A stretch of DNA of 64,000 bases from Sphingomonas caeni. GTDB lineage: Bacteria > Pseudomonadota > Alphaproteobacteria > Sphingomonadales > Sphingomonadaceae. The position numbers and the translations under genes were made by a program. A model generated the notes under the pieces. That model ran no database searches. It was not told the origin of the DNA and was given only the letters and a program-made list of their open reading frames with translations. The first letter of the stretch is position 1; each line of letters begins with the position of its first letter. This document shows, piece by piece, positions 16,379 to 27,154 of this stretch. The stretch lies in NCBI RefSeq assembly GCF_026013415.1, contig NZ_JAPDOK010000009.1:62001-126000 (forward strand). Reading direction: 5' to 3'.

Positions 16379-17642
16379 AGTCCCGCGGGGCCATCCGTAC
16401 CTCATATAGCGCACGGTCGTCCTCGACCCAATGCTCGACCACTTCGCCATGCTGATGCAGCCAGGCGGCGCCTGCCCCGTCGGCGGGATCGAGCGCGATC
16501 GTGTAGCGGCGATGGCCCTCGGTGAGGCGCGCGGCGACGGCTTCGGTGAGCGCTTCCACTCCTTCCCCGGTCCAGGCCGAGAGCGCGACCACGTCCTCGC
16601 GCTTCGCGGCTTCCGCCATCGCTTCGGTGCGGCGCTCGTCATCGAGCAGGTCGAGCTTGTTCCACGCCTCGAACCGCGGCGTTTCGGGCGCGACGCCGAT
16701 CTCGGCGAGCACCTTCTCGACATCGGCGCGCTGCGCCTCGCTGTCGGGATGCGCGATGTCGCGGACATGGATCAGCAGATCGGCCGCGACCACTTCCTCG
16801 AGCGTCGCCTTGAAGGCGGCGACCAGCTGTGTGGGCAGCTCGGAGACGAACCCCACCGTGTCGGAAAGGATCGCCTTGTCGATCCCCGGCAGCGCGATCT
16901 GGCGCAGCGTGGGATCGAGCGTCGCGAAGAGCAGGTTCTCCGCCATGACGTCAGCACCGGTCAGGCGATTGAAAAGCGTGGATTTTCCGGCGTTGGTGTA
17001 GCCGACCAGCGCGATCACCGGCCAGGGCGCGCGCTGGCGCCGGTCGCGGTGCAGCGCGCGGGTGCGGCTGACCTGGTCGAGCTCGCGGCGGAGGCGCGCC
17101 ATGCGGTCGCGGATCAGGCGGCGGTCGGCCTCGATCTGGGTTTCGCCCGGGCCGCCCAGAAAACCGAAGCCGCCGCGCTGGCGCTCGAGATGGGTCCAGC
17201 TGCGTACGAGGCGGCCGGCCTGATAGTCGAGATGCGCGAGCTCAACCTGGAGCCGCCCCTCGGCGGTGCGCGCGCGCTCGCCGAAGATTTCGAGGATGAG
17301 GCCGGTGCGGTCGATCACCTTGCAGCCGAGTGCGGTTTCGAGGTTGCGCTGCTGGATCGGGGTCAGCGCGGCGTCGAACACTGCGAGATCGAGTTCGCGG
17401 TCGCGCACTGTCTCGGCGAGCGCCTCCACCTGCCCCGATCCGATCAGCGTCCCCGCCTTGGGCTGGCGGAGGCGAAGCGCGACCTTTTCGCGCACTTCGA
17501 CCCCGATCGCCATGGCGAGCCCCGCGGTTTCCTCCAGGCGCGCGTCGGCATCCCGCGAGCTGCCGCCCGTATCGGGATAGACGATCACCGCCTGCGCCCC
17601 GCGAGCGAACTCGCCGGCGTCTCTCTCAAAACCGGTACTCAT
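16353..17642 (-). CDS. hflX: GTPase HflX
   Basis: 429 residues. An N-terminal HflX domain ('PKAGTLIGSGQVEALAE', a coiled segment with 'GGPGETQIEADRRLIRDR') is followed by an Obg-like G domain with G1 GYTNAGKST, G3 DTVGF and G4 NKLD. HflX binds ribosomes, splits stalled or hibernating 70S particles after stress, and hydrolyses GTP/ATP. It is 9 nt behind hfq in the conserved hfq-hflX order. Confidence 0.95.
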   Translation of the reverse strand: MSTGFERDAGEFARGAQAVIVYPDTGGSSRDADARLEETAGLAMAIGVEVREKVALRLRQPKAGTLIGSGQVEALAETVRDRELDLAVFDAALTPIQQRNLETALGCKVIDRTGLILEIFGERARTAEGRLQVELAHLDYQAGRLVRSWTHLERQRGGFGFLGGPGETQIEADRRLIRDRMARLRRELDQVSRTRALHRDRRQRAPWPVIALVGYTNAGKSTLFNRLTGADVMAENLLFATLDPTLRQIALPGIDKAILSDTVGFVSELPTQLVAAFKATLEEVVAADLLIHVRDIAHPDSEAQRADVEKVLAEIGVAPETPRFEAWNKLDLLDDERRTEAMAEAAKREDVVALSAWTGEGVEALTEAVAARLTEGHRRYTIALDPADGAGAAWLHQHGEVVEHWVEDDRALYEVRMAPRDYERFEQRH

Positions 17643-17651
17643 TTCAGTGCC

Positions 17652-18137
17652 TTAGTCGTCGCCGTTCTGTTCCTCGGCGAGGTTCAGCGGGTGCGCCGGC
17701 TGGATGGTCGAGACGGCGTGCTTATAGACCAATTGCGCCATGCCCTCGCGCTGGAGCAGCATGCAGAACAGGTCGAACGCCGCGATCTGGCCCTGGAGCA
17801 TGACGCCGTTCACGAGGAACATCGTCACATTCTCCTGCCCCTTGCGCACGGCATTCAGGAAAATTTCCTGTAAAACCGGGTTCTTGGCCTGATATTCTCC
17901 TACCTGGTCCAAAAGCTGCTGCAGATCGACCGGTCCCGAGGGCATCACGGTGGAGATCGCATGCTTGTAGATCAGCTGCGACTGGCCGTCGCGCCGGAGC
18001 AGTACGGAGAAATTGTCGAACCAGGTCACAATCCCCTGCAACTTGACCCCCTTCACGAGGAACATCGTCACCGGGACCTTCGAGCGGCGCAGCGAATTCA
18101 GGAACAGGTCCTGAAGCGACGTCTGCTTGTCGGCCAT
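17652..18137 (-). CDS. hfq: RNA chaperone Hfq, tandem two-domain form
   Basis: 161 residues, about double ordinary Hfq (~80-100). Two complete Sm/Hfq domains lie at ~5-66 and ~87-147. Domain 1 has '[12 protein letters not shown]' and 'YKHAIST'; domain 2 has '[12 protein letters not shown]' and 'YKHAVST'. Both keep the proximal-face YKH. The rim arginines RR (17-18) of domain 1 become RK (98-99) in domain 2, and the distal-face lysine (K32) becomes Met (113). A ~20-residue linker joins them. Hfq pairs sRNAs with mRNAs, and a three-chain pseudo-hexamer is plausible. GGAGG 5 nt before the MADKQTS ATG fixes the start. It sits between ntrX and hflX. Confidence 0.95.
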   Translation of the reverse strand: MADKQTSLQDLFLNSLRRSKVPVTMFLVKGVKLQGIVTWFDNFSVLLRRDGQSQLIYKHAISTVMPSGPVDLQQLLDQVGEYQAKNPVLQEIFLNAVRKGQENVTMFLVNGVMLQGQIAAFDLFCMLLQREGMAQLVYKHAVSTIQPAHPLNLAEEQNGDD

Positions 18138-18288
18138 TTCAGCCTCCATCTTTATTGGCGGGTTTTGTCCCGCGGGGCGCCGTTTCCCGGCGTCGGAGTC
18201 GCGCCATGGTTGGCGTGCGGCAGCAATCTAGGGTTTCCGCGCGTCCGCGTCCATATGCCGCTGCGGCCCGTTCGGGACGGCATGTCCC

Positions 18289-19668
18289 TTATTCGTCGCG
18301 CGTCTCCGTAATTCCCAGCAGCTTGAGCTTGCGGTGCAGCGCCGAGCGCTCCATCCCGATGAAGCTGGCGGTGCGCGAGATATTGCCCGAGAAGCGGCGG
18401 ATCTGGACGCGCAGATATTCGCGCTCGAAGGTCTCGCGCGCCTCCTTGAGCGGGGCGCCCATGATCGCGTTGGCCCCTACCCCATTGCCGATCTCGCCGG
18501 GCTTGCCGAGCACTTCGGGGGGCAGCAGGTCGAGGTCGATGCGGCCGATCCGGTCGCCGGGGGCGAGGATCACGGTGCGCTCGACCACGTTGCGCAGCTG
18601 GCGGACATTGCCCGGCCATTCATAGCTCTGCAGCGCCACCATCGCGTCGGCGGCAACCTCGGGCGTAGGCACGCGGCGTTCATTGGCGTAGTGGGCGACG
18701 AAATGCTCGACCAGCACCGGAATGTCCTCGCGCCGCTCGGTGAGCGGCGGGATCACCACCGGTACGACATTGAGCCGGTAGTAAAGGTCCTCGCGGAAGC
18801 GGCCCGCGGCGATTTCCGCCTGCAGGTCGCGCGCGGTGGCTGAAACGACGCGGACATCGACCTTGACGATGCGCTGCCCGCCGACGCGGCTGAAGCTCTG
18901 ATCGGTCAGCACGCGCAGGATCCGCGCTTGGGTGGCGATCGGCATGTCGGCGATCTCGTCGAGGAACAGCGTCCCGCCATGCGCCTGTTCGAGCAGGCCG
19001 GGGCGGACAAGGTCTCCGCCCTCCTCGACGCCGAACAACTCCTCCTCGACGCGCTCGGGGGTCATCCGCGCGGCGCTGACGATGACGAAGGGCGCCTGGG
19101 TGCGCTGGCTCCAGCCATGGAGCAGCCGCGCCGCGACCTCCTTGCCGACACCGGGGCCGCCGCTGATCAGCACTCGGCTGCCGGTCGAGGCGACGCGCTT
19201 CAGCGTGGCGCGGACCCCGTTGATCGAACCCGAACTGCCCGTGAGATCGGTCTCGCGCCCCGCCGAGGCGCGCAGCGACGCGACCTCGCGCTTGAGCCGC
19301 TCGGTCTCGGTCGCGCGTGCGACCATCAGCAGCAACCGCTCGGCCTCGAACGGCTTTTCGATGAAATCGGCCGCGCCGCGCCGGATCGCGGCGACGGCGG
19401 TATCGAGATTGCCATGGCCCGAGATCACCAGCACCGGGATAGAGGCGTCTCGCCGCTTGATCTCGTCGAGCAATTCGAGCCCGTCGAGCCGCGAGCCGGT
19501 CAGCCACACATCGAGCAGGACGAGGCTGGGGCGGCGATCCGCGATCGCTTCGAGCGCCTGATCGCTGTCGGCAGCGCCGCGGGTTTCATAGCCCTCGTCT
19601 TCGAGCACGCCGGCCACGAGTTCGCGGATATCGCGCTCGTCGTCGACCACGAGGATGTCGAGTGTCAT
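18289..19668 (-). CDS. ntrX: Response regulator NtrX, lacking the GAFTGA loop
   Basis: 459 residues. A receiver domain (phosphoacceptor D53, lysine in FIEKPF) is followed by an AAA+ domain (Walker A GGPGVGKE, Walker B 'GGTLFLDEIADM') and a Fis-type HTH ('ISRTASFIGMERSALHRKL'). Where sigma-54 activators carry GAFTGA after ELFGxE, this protein reads 'ELFGVEEGGDLVRPGLLEQA', a shortened loop, so sigma-54 activation is unlikely. NtrX works with NtrY in nitrogen, redox and envelope control in alphaproteobacteria. The start overlaps the ntrY stop by 4 nt. Confidence 0.94.
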   Translation of the reverse strand: MTLDILVVDDERDIRELVAGVLEDEGYETRGAADSDQALEAIADRRPSLVLLDVWLTGSRLDGLELLDEIKRRDASIPVLVISGHGNLDTAVAAIRRGAADFIEKPFEAERLLLMVARATETERLKREVASLRASAGRETDLTGSSGSINGVRATLKRVASTGSRVLISGGPGVGKEVAARLLHGWSQRTQAPFVIVSAARMTPERVEEELFGVEEGGDLVRPGLLEQAHGGTLFLDEIADMPIATQARILRVLTDQSFSRVGGQRIVKVDVRVVSATARDLQAEIAAGRFREDLYYRLNVVPVVIPPLTERREDIPVLVEHFVAHYANERRVPTPEVAADAMVALQSYEWPGNVRQLRNVVERTVILAPGDRIGRIDLDLLPPEVLGKPGEIGNGVGANAIMGAPLKEARETFEREYLRVQIRRFSGNISRTASFIGMERSALHRKLKLLGITETRDE

Positions 19669-21962
19669 TGGGTGGTTCCAGTACGGGTAAGGGCGGCGGG
19701 GCGCGGCTCGGAATCGTCCCCAGGGTCAGCATCGCTCGCCATGCCGGCGAGCTGTTCGGTGTCGAGGCAGATCGTCACCACCGTGCCGCCGCCCTTGCGG
19801 TCGGTGAAGGCGATGGTGCCGAAATGCTCCTCGATGATCTTCTTGACGATCGCGAGGCCCAGGCCGGTGCCGCGGGCGCGCGTGGTCATATAGGGCTCGG
19901 CGATGCGGTCGCGCTCGACGGGCAGGCCGATGCCGTTGTCCGCGACGGTCAGCGTGACGCGGCGCTCCTCCTGGCGGAGGGTGAGAACAACCTCGCCCTT
20001 GGGAAGCTTCTTCTTGCCTTCGGTCCGCGCCTCGATCGCCTCGACCGCGTTCTTGACGACATTGGTGAGGGCCTGGCCGACCTGGCGGCGGTCGCACACC
20101 ACGATCGGCGGGTTTTCGGGGGCCTCCATCTCAAAGCGGATCGCGGGATGCGCGACTTCGTGAAGGAACATCGACTGGCGGGCTATGTCGAGCAGCGATT
20201 CCTGGCGGAACAGCGGCTTGGGCATGCGCGCGAAGGAGGAGAATTCGTCGACGATCCGACGCAGGTCACCCACCTGGCGAACGATCGTATCGGTCAGGCG
20301 GGCGAAGGTGCCGTCCTTCTCGCCCTCGTTCGCTTTTCCGTAGCGGCGCTGGAGCCGTTCGGCGGCGAGTTGGATCGGGGTGAGAGGGTTCTTGATCTCG
20401 TGCGCGATGCGGCGCGCGACGTCGGACCAGGCTGCGCGGCGCTGATCGAGCAATTGCTGGGTAATGTCGTCGAAGGTGAGCACCTGCCCGCCCTCGTCTC
20501 GCGTGATCTTGACCGCGAGCGTGCGCGGTTCGCCGGCGACACTGACCTGGACGACGGCTTCGCGCGCCTCGCCGTCGAGCAGTGCGTCGAGTTCGGGTGC
20601 GACCTTGCTCAAGGCGTGGCCGACCGCGCTCGCCGTGTCGTGGCGCAGCAATTCGGTCGCCGATTCGTTGATCAGACGAACGCTGCGCCCAGCATCGATC
20701 GAGATGACACCGGCCGAAACTCCCGACATCACCGCTTCGATCAATGCGCGGCGGCTTTCGGCCTGGGCGTTGGCGCTGATCAGCGCGCCGGTCTGCGCCT
20801 GAAGCCGCTCGGTCATGCTGTTGAAGGTCTCGCCGAGCGTCGCGACTTCATCGCCGCTTTGCTGTTCGGGCACGCGCGCGGCGAGATCGCCCTCGGCGAC
20901 CCGGCGAGCCGCGCCGACCAGCAGGTTGAGCGGCCGGACCAGCCTGTCGGCCACCGCCAGCGCGATCCACACCGTCAGGATCATGATCAGCAGCGCGACG
21001 CCGAACAACGCCGCGTTGAACGAGAGCTGTGACGAGCGCGCGCGCTTTTGAAGCACCGCGTAATCGTCGAGAACGCCCTGCCCTTCGGTCACCTGTTCCT
21101 GGATGAATTCGGCGTCCAGGTCGGTCCCGACATAGAGATAGGCATTGTCGATGCCCGCCACCGGATAAACCAGCCAGATCAGGTTGCGTTCGAGCCCGAC
21201 GACATGCTCCTTTTCCCCGCGCAACACCGGTTCGAGCAGCTTGGGCTTGACTCGCGAGGTGAAGACGACCCGGAGCAGATCCTTGGGCGCCGGGTTGGTG
21301 AGCCGCGGATTTTGCCAATAATTCAGGACATTGACGCCGGAATCCGGCGTGTAGGTGAACAGCACCGCCTGTTTGAAATTCCGGTAGAAGGCGTTCTGGA
21401 TGAAATAGCCCTGATAGGGCTTCGACCCCGGAGGCCCGACCTCGGCCGTCAGGCGTTCGAGGTCGTCCGCCATCGTCTTGCCCTCGCCCTCCCAGCGATC
21501 GACGATATGCTCCTGCGCGGCGCGGACGAGATTGACCGAGGTCAGCAGCGCGCCCCGCGCCCGGTCGGAGACCCAGAATTGCACACCCGACTGGAACATC
21601 AGCGATGCCGCAATCACGGTCAGTAGGATCGGGATGCTGGCGAGCAGCAGGAAGATCGCGACGAGGCGGACGTGGAGCCGCCCTCCCCCACCCGCCAGGC
21701 CTTGCGCGGCGCGGCGCTTGGCGATGCGCCGCGCGATCAGCACGAGCAGCGCGATCGCGGGGATCAGATTGCCGATCAGCAGCAACGCCATCACCGAGGG
21801 CGCGAGCAGTTCCTCGGGCTTGCTGCCGCTGGTGACGACGAAATAAGTGACGATCCCGACGGTTGCCGCGACCGCGAGCACGCCGAACTCGATCGCCGGG
21901 GTAACCGACAAGCGCCATTTGCGCGGCTTTGCGGTGACTCTCGGCTCGGTTACGGCATCCAT
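19665..21962 (-). CDS. ntrY: Sensor histidine kinase NtrY
   Basis: About 765 residues. Two N-terminal membrane helices (~22-45 and ~50-75), another at ~95-118, a periplasmic sensor region and a fourth helix near 290-315 precede a HAMP linker ('LVRPLNLLVGAARRVAEGDL'), a PAS-like segment, a HisKA box '[19 protein letters not shown]' and a HATPase ('VVKNAVEAIE', 'DNGIGLP', 'GTGLGLAIVKKI'). It senses an envelope/redox or nitrogen cue and phosphorylates NtrX. The start MDAVTEP is chosen because a frame 13 codons longer adds only unlikely residues. Gene order with ntrBC upstream is classical. Confidence 0.94.
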   Translation of the reverse strand: MDAVTEPRVTAKPRKWRLSVTPAIEFGVLAVAATVGIVTYFVVTSGSKPEELLAPSVMALLLIGNLIPAIALLVLIARRIAKRRAAQGLAGGGGRLHVRLVAIFLLLASIPILLTVIAASLMFQSGVQFWVSDRARGALLTSVNLVRAAQEHIVDRWEGEGKTMADDLERLTAEVGPPGSKPYQGYFIQNAFYRNFKQAVLFTYTPDSGVNVLNYWQNPRLTNPAPKDLLRVVFTSRVKPKLLEPVLRGEKEHVVGLERNLIWLVYPVAGIDNAYLYVGTDLDAEFIQEQVTEGQGVLDDYAVLQKRARSSQLSFNAALFGVALLIMILTVWIALAVADRLVRPLNLLVGAARRVAEGDLAARVPEQQSGDEVATLGETFNSMTERLQAQTGALISANAQAESRRALIEAVMSGVSAGVISIDAGRSVRLINESATELLRHDTASAVGHALSKVAPELDALLDGEAREAVVQVSVAGEPRTLAVKITRDEGGQVLTFDDITQQLLDQRRAAWSDVARRIAHEIKNPLTPIQLAAERLQRRYGKANEGEKDGTFARLTDTIVRQVGDLRRIVDEFSSFARMPKPLFRQESLLDIARQSMFLHEVAHPAIRFEMEAPENPPIVVCDRRQVGQALTNVVKNAVEAIEARTEGKKKLPKGEVVLTLRQEERRVTLTVADNGIGLPVERDRIAEPYMTTRARGTGLGLAIVKKIIEEHFGTIAFTDRKGGGTVVTICLDTEQLAGMASDADPGDDSEPRPAALTRTGTTQ

Positions 21963-22022
21963 CGTTGCCGGAATACAACGGGATTGTGGCCGAAAAAACA
22001 CATATTCGGCATCGGACTGTCG

Positions 22023-23474
<1,452 letters not shown>

Positions 23475-23487
23475 TTCGGCGCGCTTC

Positions 23488-24588
23488 TCATTTGGGTGCT
23501 CTGGGCAGGAGGATGCGGAAGACGGTGTTCTCGTTATGCCCGGCGCGTTCGCGTTCGTACTGGACGATCCCGCCCATATCGCGGACCAGCTTTTCGACCA
23601 GCGGAAGGCCGAGCCCGGAGCCCTCGGGCTTGCCCGAGACGAAGGGCTCGAACAGATGCTCGGCAATGTCCTCGGGCGCGCCGGGGCCGTTGTCGATCAC
23701 GAGGATCTCGATCGGCAGCGGCTGGCGCGGGCGCCCGGCGCCGGTGCTCACCGACATGCCGTGGCGATAGGCCGTCGCGAGGATGATGCGCGGCTGGGCG
23801 AGGCCCTGCAGCACCTCCGCCGCGTTCTTGAGCAGGTTGAGCATCACCTGGAGGAAGGCGTCGCGATCGATCAGCACGGCGGGCAGCGAGGGATCGAAGC
23901 GTTCCTCGATCACCATGCCCCGCGCAAACCCGGCCAGCGCGACGCGGCGGGCATGATCGAGCAAGGGGTAGACATTGGTGGGCTCGAGCGTGAGCGGGCG
24001 CGTGTCGGTGAAGTCCTGCATCCGGTCGATCAGCGCGGCGATGCGGTCGACTTCGGTGGTGATCAGGCCGGTGAGCGCCTTGTCTCCCTCCGCCATGCCG
24101 AGCAATTGCGCGGCGCCGCGGATGCCGGCGAGCGGGTTCTTGATCTCGTGCGCGAGCATCGCCGCCGCGCCCACCGCCGCGCGCGCCCCGGCGGTGCGTT
24201 CGGCGCCCTGGGTCAGGCGGCGCGAGGCGTTGTGGAGCGTGACGATCCGCCAGCCCGGCTGATCCGGGACAAGCGTCTCGACGAAGTCGGCGCGGATGCG
24301 GTGCCCGCGCGCCGTCTCGATCTCGGTATCATAGGCCGCGAAGCCATGCCCGTCGCGGCGGTCGGCATAGTCGTCGGGGGGCATCAGCACCGTGTCATAG
24401 GGCTGGCCGGTCATCGATTTTTCGGAGTGGTTGAGCAAGGTCTCGCACGCCGCATTGGCGTGCGCGATGCGGCCGTCGGGGTCGATGACGAGGACGGCGA
24501 CGGGCAAAGCCGCGAACAGCTCGGCGAACCCGGGGCCCGTGACGGGCGCCGGCTTCGTCCATCTCAGGCCGCCGCGCGGGAACGCCAT
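23488..24588 (-). CDS. ntrB: Nitrogen sensor kinase NtrB
   Basis: 366 residues, soluble. An N-terminal PAS ('[20 protein letters not shown]') precedes the H-box '[20 protein letters not shown]', N-box '[10 protein letters not shown]', 'DNGPGAP' and '[12 protein letters not shown]'. NtrB phosphorylates or dephosphorylates NtrC under PII control. It overlaps dusB by 25 nt, the usual dusB-ntrBC coupling in this class. Confidence 0.95.
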   Translation of the reverse strand: MAFPRGGLRWTKPAPVTGPGFAELFAALPVAVLVIDPDGRIAHANAACETLLNHSEKSMTGQPYDTVLMPPDDYADRRDGHGFAAYDTEIETARGHRIRADFVETLVPDQPGWRIVTLHNASRRLTQGAERTAGARAAVGAAAMLAHEIKNPLAGIRGAAQLLGMAEGDKALTGLITTEVDRIAALIDRMQDFTDTRPLTLEPTNVYPLLDHARRVALAGFARGMVIEERFDPSLPAVLIDRDAFLQVMLNLLKNAAEVLQGLAQPRIILATAYRHGMSVSTGAGRPRQPLPIEILVIDNGPGAPEDIAEHLFEPFVSGKPEGSGLGLPLVEKLVRDMGGIVQYERERAGHNENTVFRILLPRAPK

Positions 24589-25562
24589 GGCGCATAATAT
24601 TCGGCGAGCATGCTCAGCACCTGGTCCGGATCGCTGACCTTGTTTACGCCGTTGCGGAACTCGGCCGAGCCGTGCAGGCCCTTGGTGTACCAGCCGATAT
24701 GCTTGCGCATCATGTTGACGCCGACTTCGTTGCCATAAAGGCTAAGCGAGTCGCGGTAATGCGCGGTAATGATGTCATATTGTTCGTCGAGTGACGGATC
24801 GGCGCGTTCGGGCTGACCCGAGAGCGCGTCCATCACCCGGCGCAGGATCCAAGGGCGCCCATAGGAGCCGCGGCCGATCATGACGCCATCCGCCCCCGAT
24901 TGCGCGAGCGCGGTGCGCGCATCCTCGGCGTTCAGGATATCGCCATTGACGATCACCGGGATCGACACCGCGTCCTTCACCTTGCGGATGAACGCCCAGT
25001 CGGCGGTGTCGCGATACATCTGGTTGCGGGTGCGGCCATGGACGGTGACCAGCTTGACCCCGATATCCTCGGCGATGCGCGCCAGCTCGGGCGCGTTGAG
25101 GCTCGAATGGCACCAACCCATCCGCATCTTGAGCGTGACGGGCACCTTGACGGCCTTGACCACCGCTTCGACCAGCTGCGCGGCGAGCGGCAGGTCGCGC
25201 ATCAGCGCCGAGCCCGCATCGCCATTGGTTACCTTGCGGACCGGGCAGCCCATGTTGATGTCGATGATCGCCGCGCCGCGGTCTTCGCTGAGCTTCGCCG
25301 CCTCCCCCATCTCATAGGGGGTGCAGCCGACCAGTTGCATCGACACCGGATCCTCGATCGGGTCCCAGGCGAACTTCTGGAGCGATTGGCGCGTCTCGCG
25401 GATCGCCGCCTGGCTGGCGACCATCTCGGTGACGTTGAGCCCAGAGCCATAGCGCCGCACCACCCGCCGGAACGGCAGGTCGGTGACGCCCGTCATCGGG
25501 GCGAGGATCACCGGAACGTCGATCCGCACGGGACCGACCTGGATGGGCGCGAGGGTCGTCAT
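24564..25562 (-). CDS. dusB: tRNA-dihydrouridine synthase B
   Basis: 332 residues, FMN-dependent TIM barrel. It starts [12 protein letters not shown]; the FMN-binding '[20 protein letters not shown]' and the catalytic cysteine in '[17 protein letters not shown]' identify DusB, with '[11 protein letters not shown]' and '[13 protein letters not shown]' later. It reduces a D-loop uridine in tRNA using NAD(P)H. It is the first gene of the dusB-ntrBC-ntrYX-hfq-hflX series. Its start codon directly follows a hairpin that includes the SD-like AGG. Confidence 0.95.
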   Translation of the reverse strand: MTTLAPIQVGPVRIDVPVILAPMTGVTDLPFRRVVRRYGSGLNVTEMVASQAAIRETRQSLQKFAWDPIEDPVSMQLVGCTPYEMGEAAKLSEDRGAAIIDINMGCPVRKVTNGDAGSALMRDLPLAAQLVEAVVKAVKVPVTLKMRMGWCHSSLNAPELARIAEDIGVKLVTVHGRTRNQMYRDTADWAFIRKVKDAVSIPVIVNGDILNAEDARTALAQSGADGVMIGRGSYGRPWILRRVMDALSGQPERADPSLDEQYDIITAHYRDSLSLYGNEVGVNMMRKHIGWYTKGLHGSAEFRNGVNKVSDPDQVLSMLAEYYAPWRSRAAA

Positions 25563-25565
25563 GAT

Positions 25566-25584
25566 CTGCCTGAAAAATAGGCAG
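25566..25584 (-). promoter_or_regulatory. Hairpin occluding the dusB ribosome-binding site
   Basis: On the mRNA strand CTGCCT-ATTTTTC-AGGCAG is followed by ATC and the dusB ATG, so the only purine-rich SD-like element (AGGCAG) forms the 3' arm of a 6-bp stem. This would reduce initiation unless the stem is opened. The structure is seen directly; the regulatory role is inferred. Confidence 0.5.
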
Positions 25585-25906
25585 AGGCGGGTAGCGGTAC
25601 AAGCGGGGAATGGCAAGGGCGGTGGGACACCGGAGCCCCCCCTCTCGGTTCGAACTGTCCCAGCATGTGAAAGTTGACACGAACTTGACACTGGTCCGCA
25701 TCTTTTTTTTTGCCGTGCAGTCCCGCGGCGGAGACGGGGCGTTCGTATGAGCGGATCGACGGGGTCAAAGAGCGGCCGGAGCAACCGGCGCCGCGAGCCA
25801 AGCAGGCGAAATCCTACATTGCAAGGGCGCTTAACAAACCCCTGCCCTCGCCTCCCGCACATCCCCCGGATTGCTCCCCGTCCCTCCGGGCGCTAGGCGG
25901 GCGCGC
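25585..25906. other. Divergent intergenic region between dusB and ispDF
   Basis: This 322-nt gap (344 nt between start codons) has no credible gene. It holds tandem TTGACAC motifs 11 bp apart (25674-25680, 25685-25691) pointing toward ispDF, a run of nine T from 25703, and a 7-bp inverted repeat TGGGACA/TGTCCCA (about 25623-25661). The TTGACA copies look like -35 elements, but neither has a convincing -10 at 17 bp. Confidence 0.45.
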
Positions 25907-27103
25907 ATGGAACGGACCTCCGCCCTGATCGTCGCCGCCGGGCTCGGCACGCGCGCGGGCACGCAGACGCCGAAGCAGTTCGCGCCGCTGGGGGGCAAGC
26001 CGATGGTCGCGCACAGCGTCGAGGCGCTGGCAGGGCATGCGGGCATCAGCGACGTGACCGTGGTCGTGGCCGCGGCGCAGCTGGCGCAGGCCAAGGCTGC
26101 GCTCGGCGATGGCGTCCAGCTCGTCATCGGCGGGAGCGAGCGCAAGGATTCGGTCCAGGCGGGGCTCGAGGCGCTTGCGGGGACGCAGCGTGTGCTCGTC
26201 CATGACGCCGCCCGCCCCTTTCTGACCGCGCCGGTGATCGACCGGCTGATCCATGCGCTCGACAAGGACGCCGGCGCGGTGCCGGTGCTGCCGGTCGCCG
26301 ACACGCTCGCGCGTTCCGCACCCGCCGAGTTCCAGACGACCCCCGCGATGCTGGCGCGGGGGGCCGAGCAGCTGCTGGGCGATACCGTCCAGCGCGAGGG
26401 GCTTTACCGGGTGCAGACCCCCCAGGCCTTCCGCTACGAGGCGATCCTCGAGGCGCATCGGCGCTGGCCCGAGGGGCAGGCCGCGACCGACGACGCTCAG
26501 ATGCTGCGCGCGGCGGGCTTTCCGGTGGCGATGGTGGCGGGCGATCCGGCGCTGGAGAAGATCACCTACGCCGCCGATTTCGCCGTCGCCGAAGCGCGGA
26601 TTGCGGCGAGCATGCGGGTGCGGACCGCGCAAGGCTTCGACGTGCATCGCTTCGAGCCGGGCGGCGAGCTGTGGCTCGGCGGGATCCGTATTCCCAGCGA
26701 CCGCGGGCTTTCGGGGCATAGCGACGCCGATGTCGCGCTCCATGCGATCACCGATGCGCTGCTCGGCACGATCGGTGCGGGCGATATCGGGATGCACTTC
26801 CCGCCGAGCGACCCGCAATGGCGCGGCGCGGCCTCGGCGAAATTCCTCCAGCACGCGGCGGGGCTGATCGGCGCCGTTGGCGGCGTGATCGACTTCATCG
26901 ACCTGACGCTGATCTGCGAGGCGCCCAAGATCGGGCCGCACCGCGAGGCGATCCGGGCGAGCATCGCTTCGATCCTGGGGGTTCCGCCGGGCCGGATCAG
27001 CGTCAAGGCCACCACCACCGAGCGGCTGGGCTTTACCGGGCGCGGCGAGGGCATGGCGGCGCAGGCGATGGCGACGGTGCGGCTGCCGGAGACATCAGCG
27101 TGA
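25907..27103 (+). CDS. ispDF: Bifunctional 2-C-methyl-D-erythritol 4-phosphate cytidylyltransferase / MEcPP synthase
   Basis: 398 residues fusing two MEP-pathway enzymes. IspD occupies ~1-225 ('LIVAAGLGTRAG', 'KQFAPLGGKPMV', 'VLVHDAARPF'). IspF occupies ~238-398 ('GFDVHRFEPG' and 'SGHSDADVALHAITDALLG' with Zn ligands Asp/His, then 'STTERLGFTGRGEG'-like end). They convert MEP to CDP-ME and, after IspE, CDP-MEP to the cyclic diphosphate. The fusion is common in alphaproteobacteria. ATG 25907 is chosen because the frame upstream reads through non-conserved codons; its SD is weak. Confidence 0.95.
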   Translation: MERTSALIVAAGLGTRAGTQTPKQFAPLGGKPMVAHSVEALAGHAGISDVTVVVAAAQLAQAKAALGDGVQLVIGGSERKDSVQAGLEALAGTQRVLVHDAARPFLTAPVIDRLIHALDKDAGAVPVLPVADTLARSAPAEFQTTPAMLARGAEQLLGDTVQREGLYRVQTPQAFRYEAILEAHRRWPEGQAATDDAQMLRAAGFPVAMVAGDPALEKITYAADFAVAEARIAASMRVRTAQGFDVHRFEPGGELWLGGIRIPSDRGLSGHSDADVALHAITDALLGTIGAGDIGMHFPPSDPQWRGAASAKFLQHAAGLIGAVGGVIDFIDLTLICEAPKIGPHREAIRASIASILGVPPGRISVKATTTERLGFTGRGEGMAAQAMATVRLPETSA

Positions 27104-27154
27104 CATGCAACGGTCCCATGGCTGCAATCGTTGCCGTGCGCGGAGAATGAAGTG

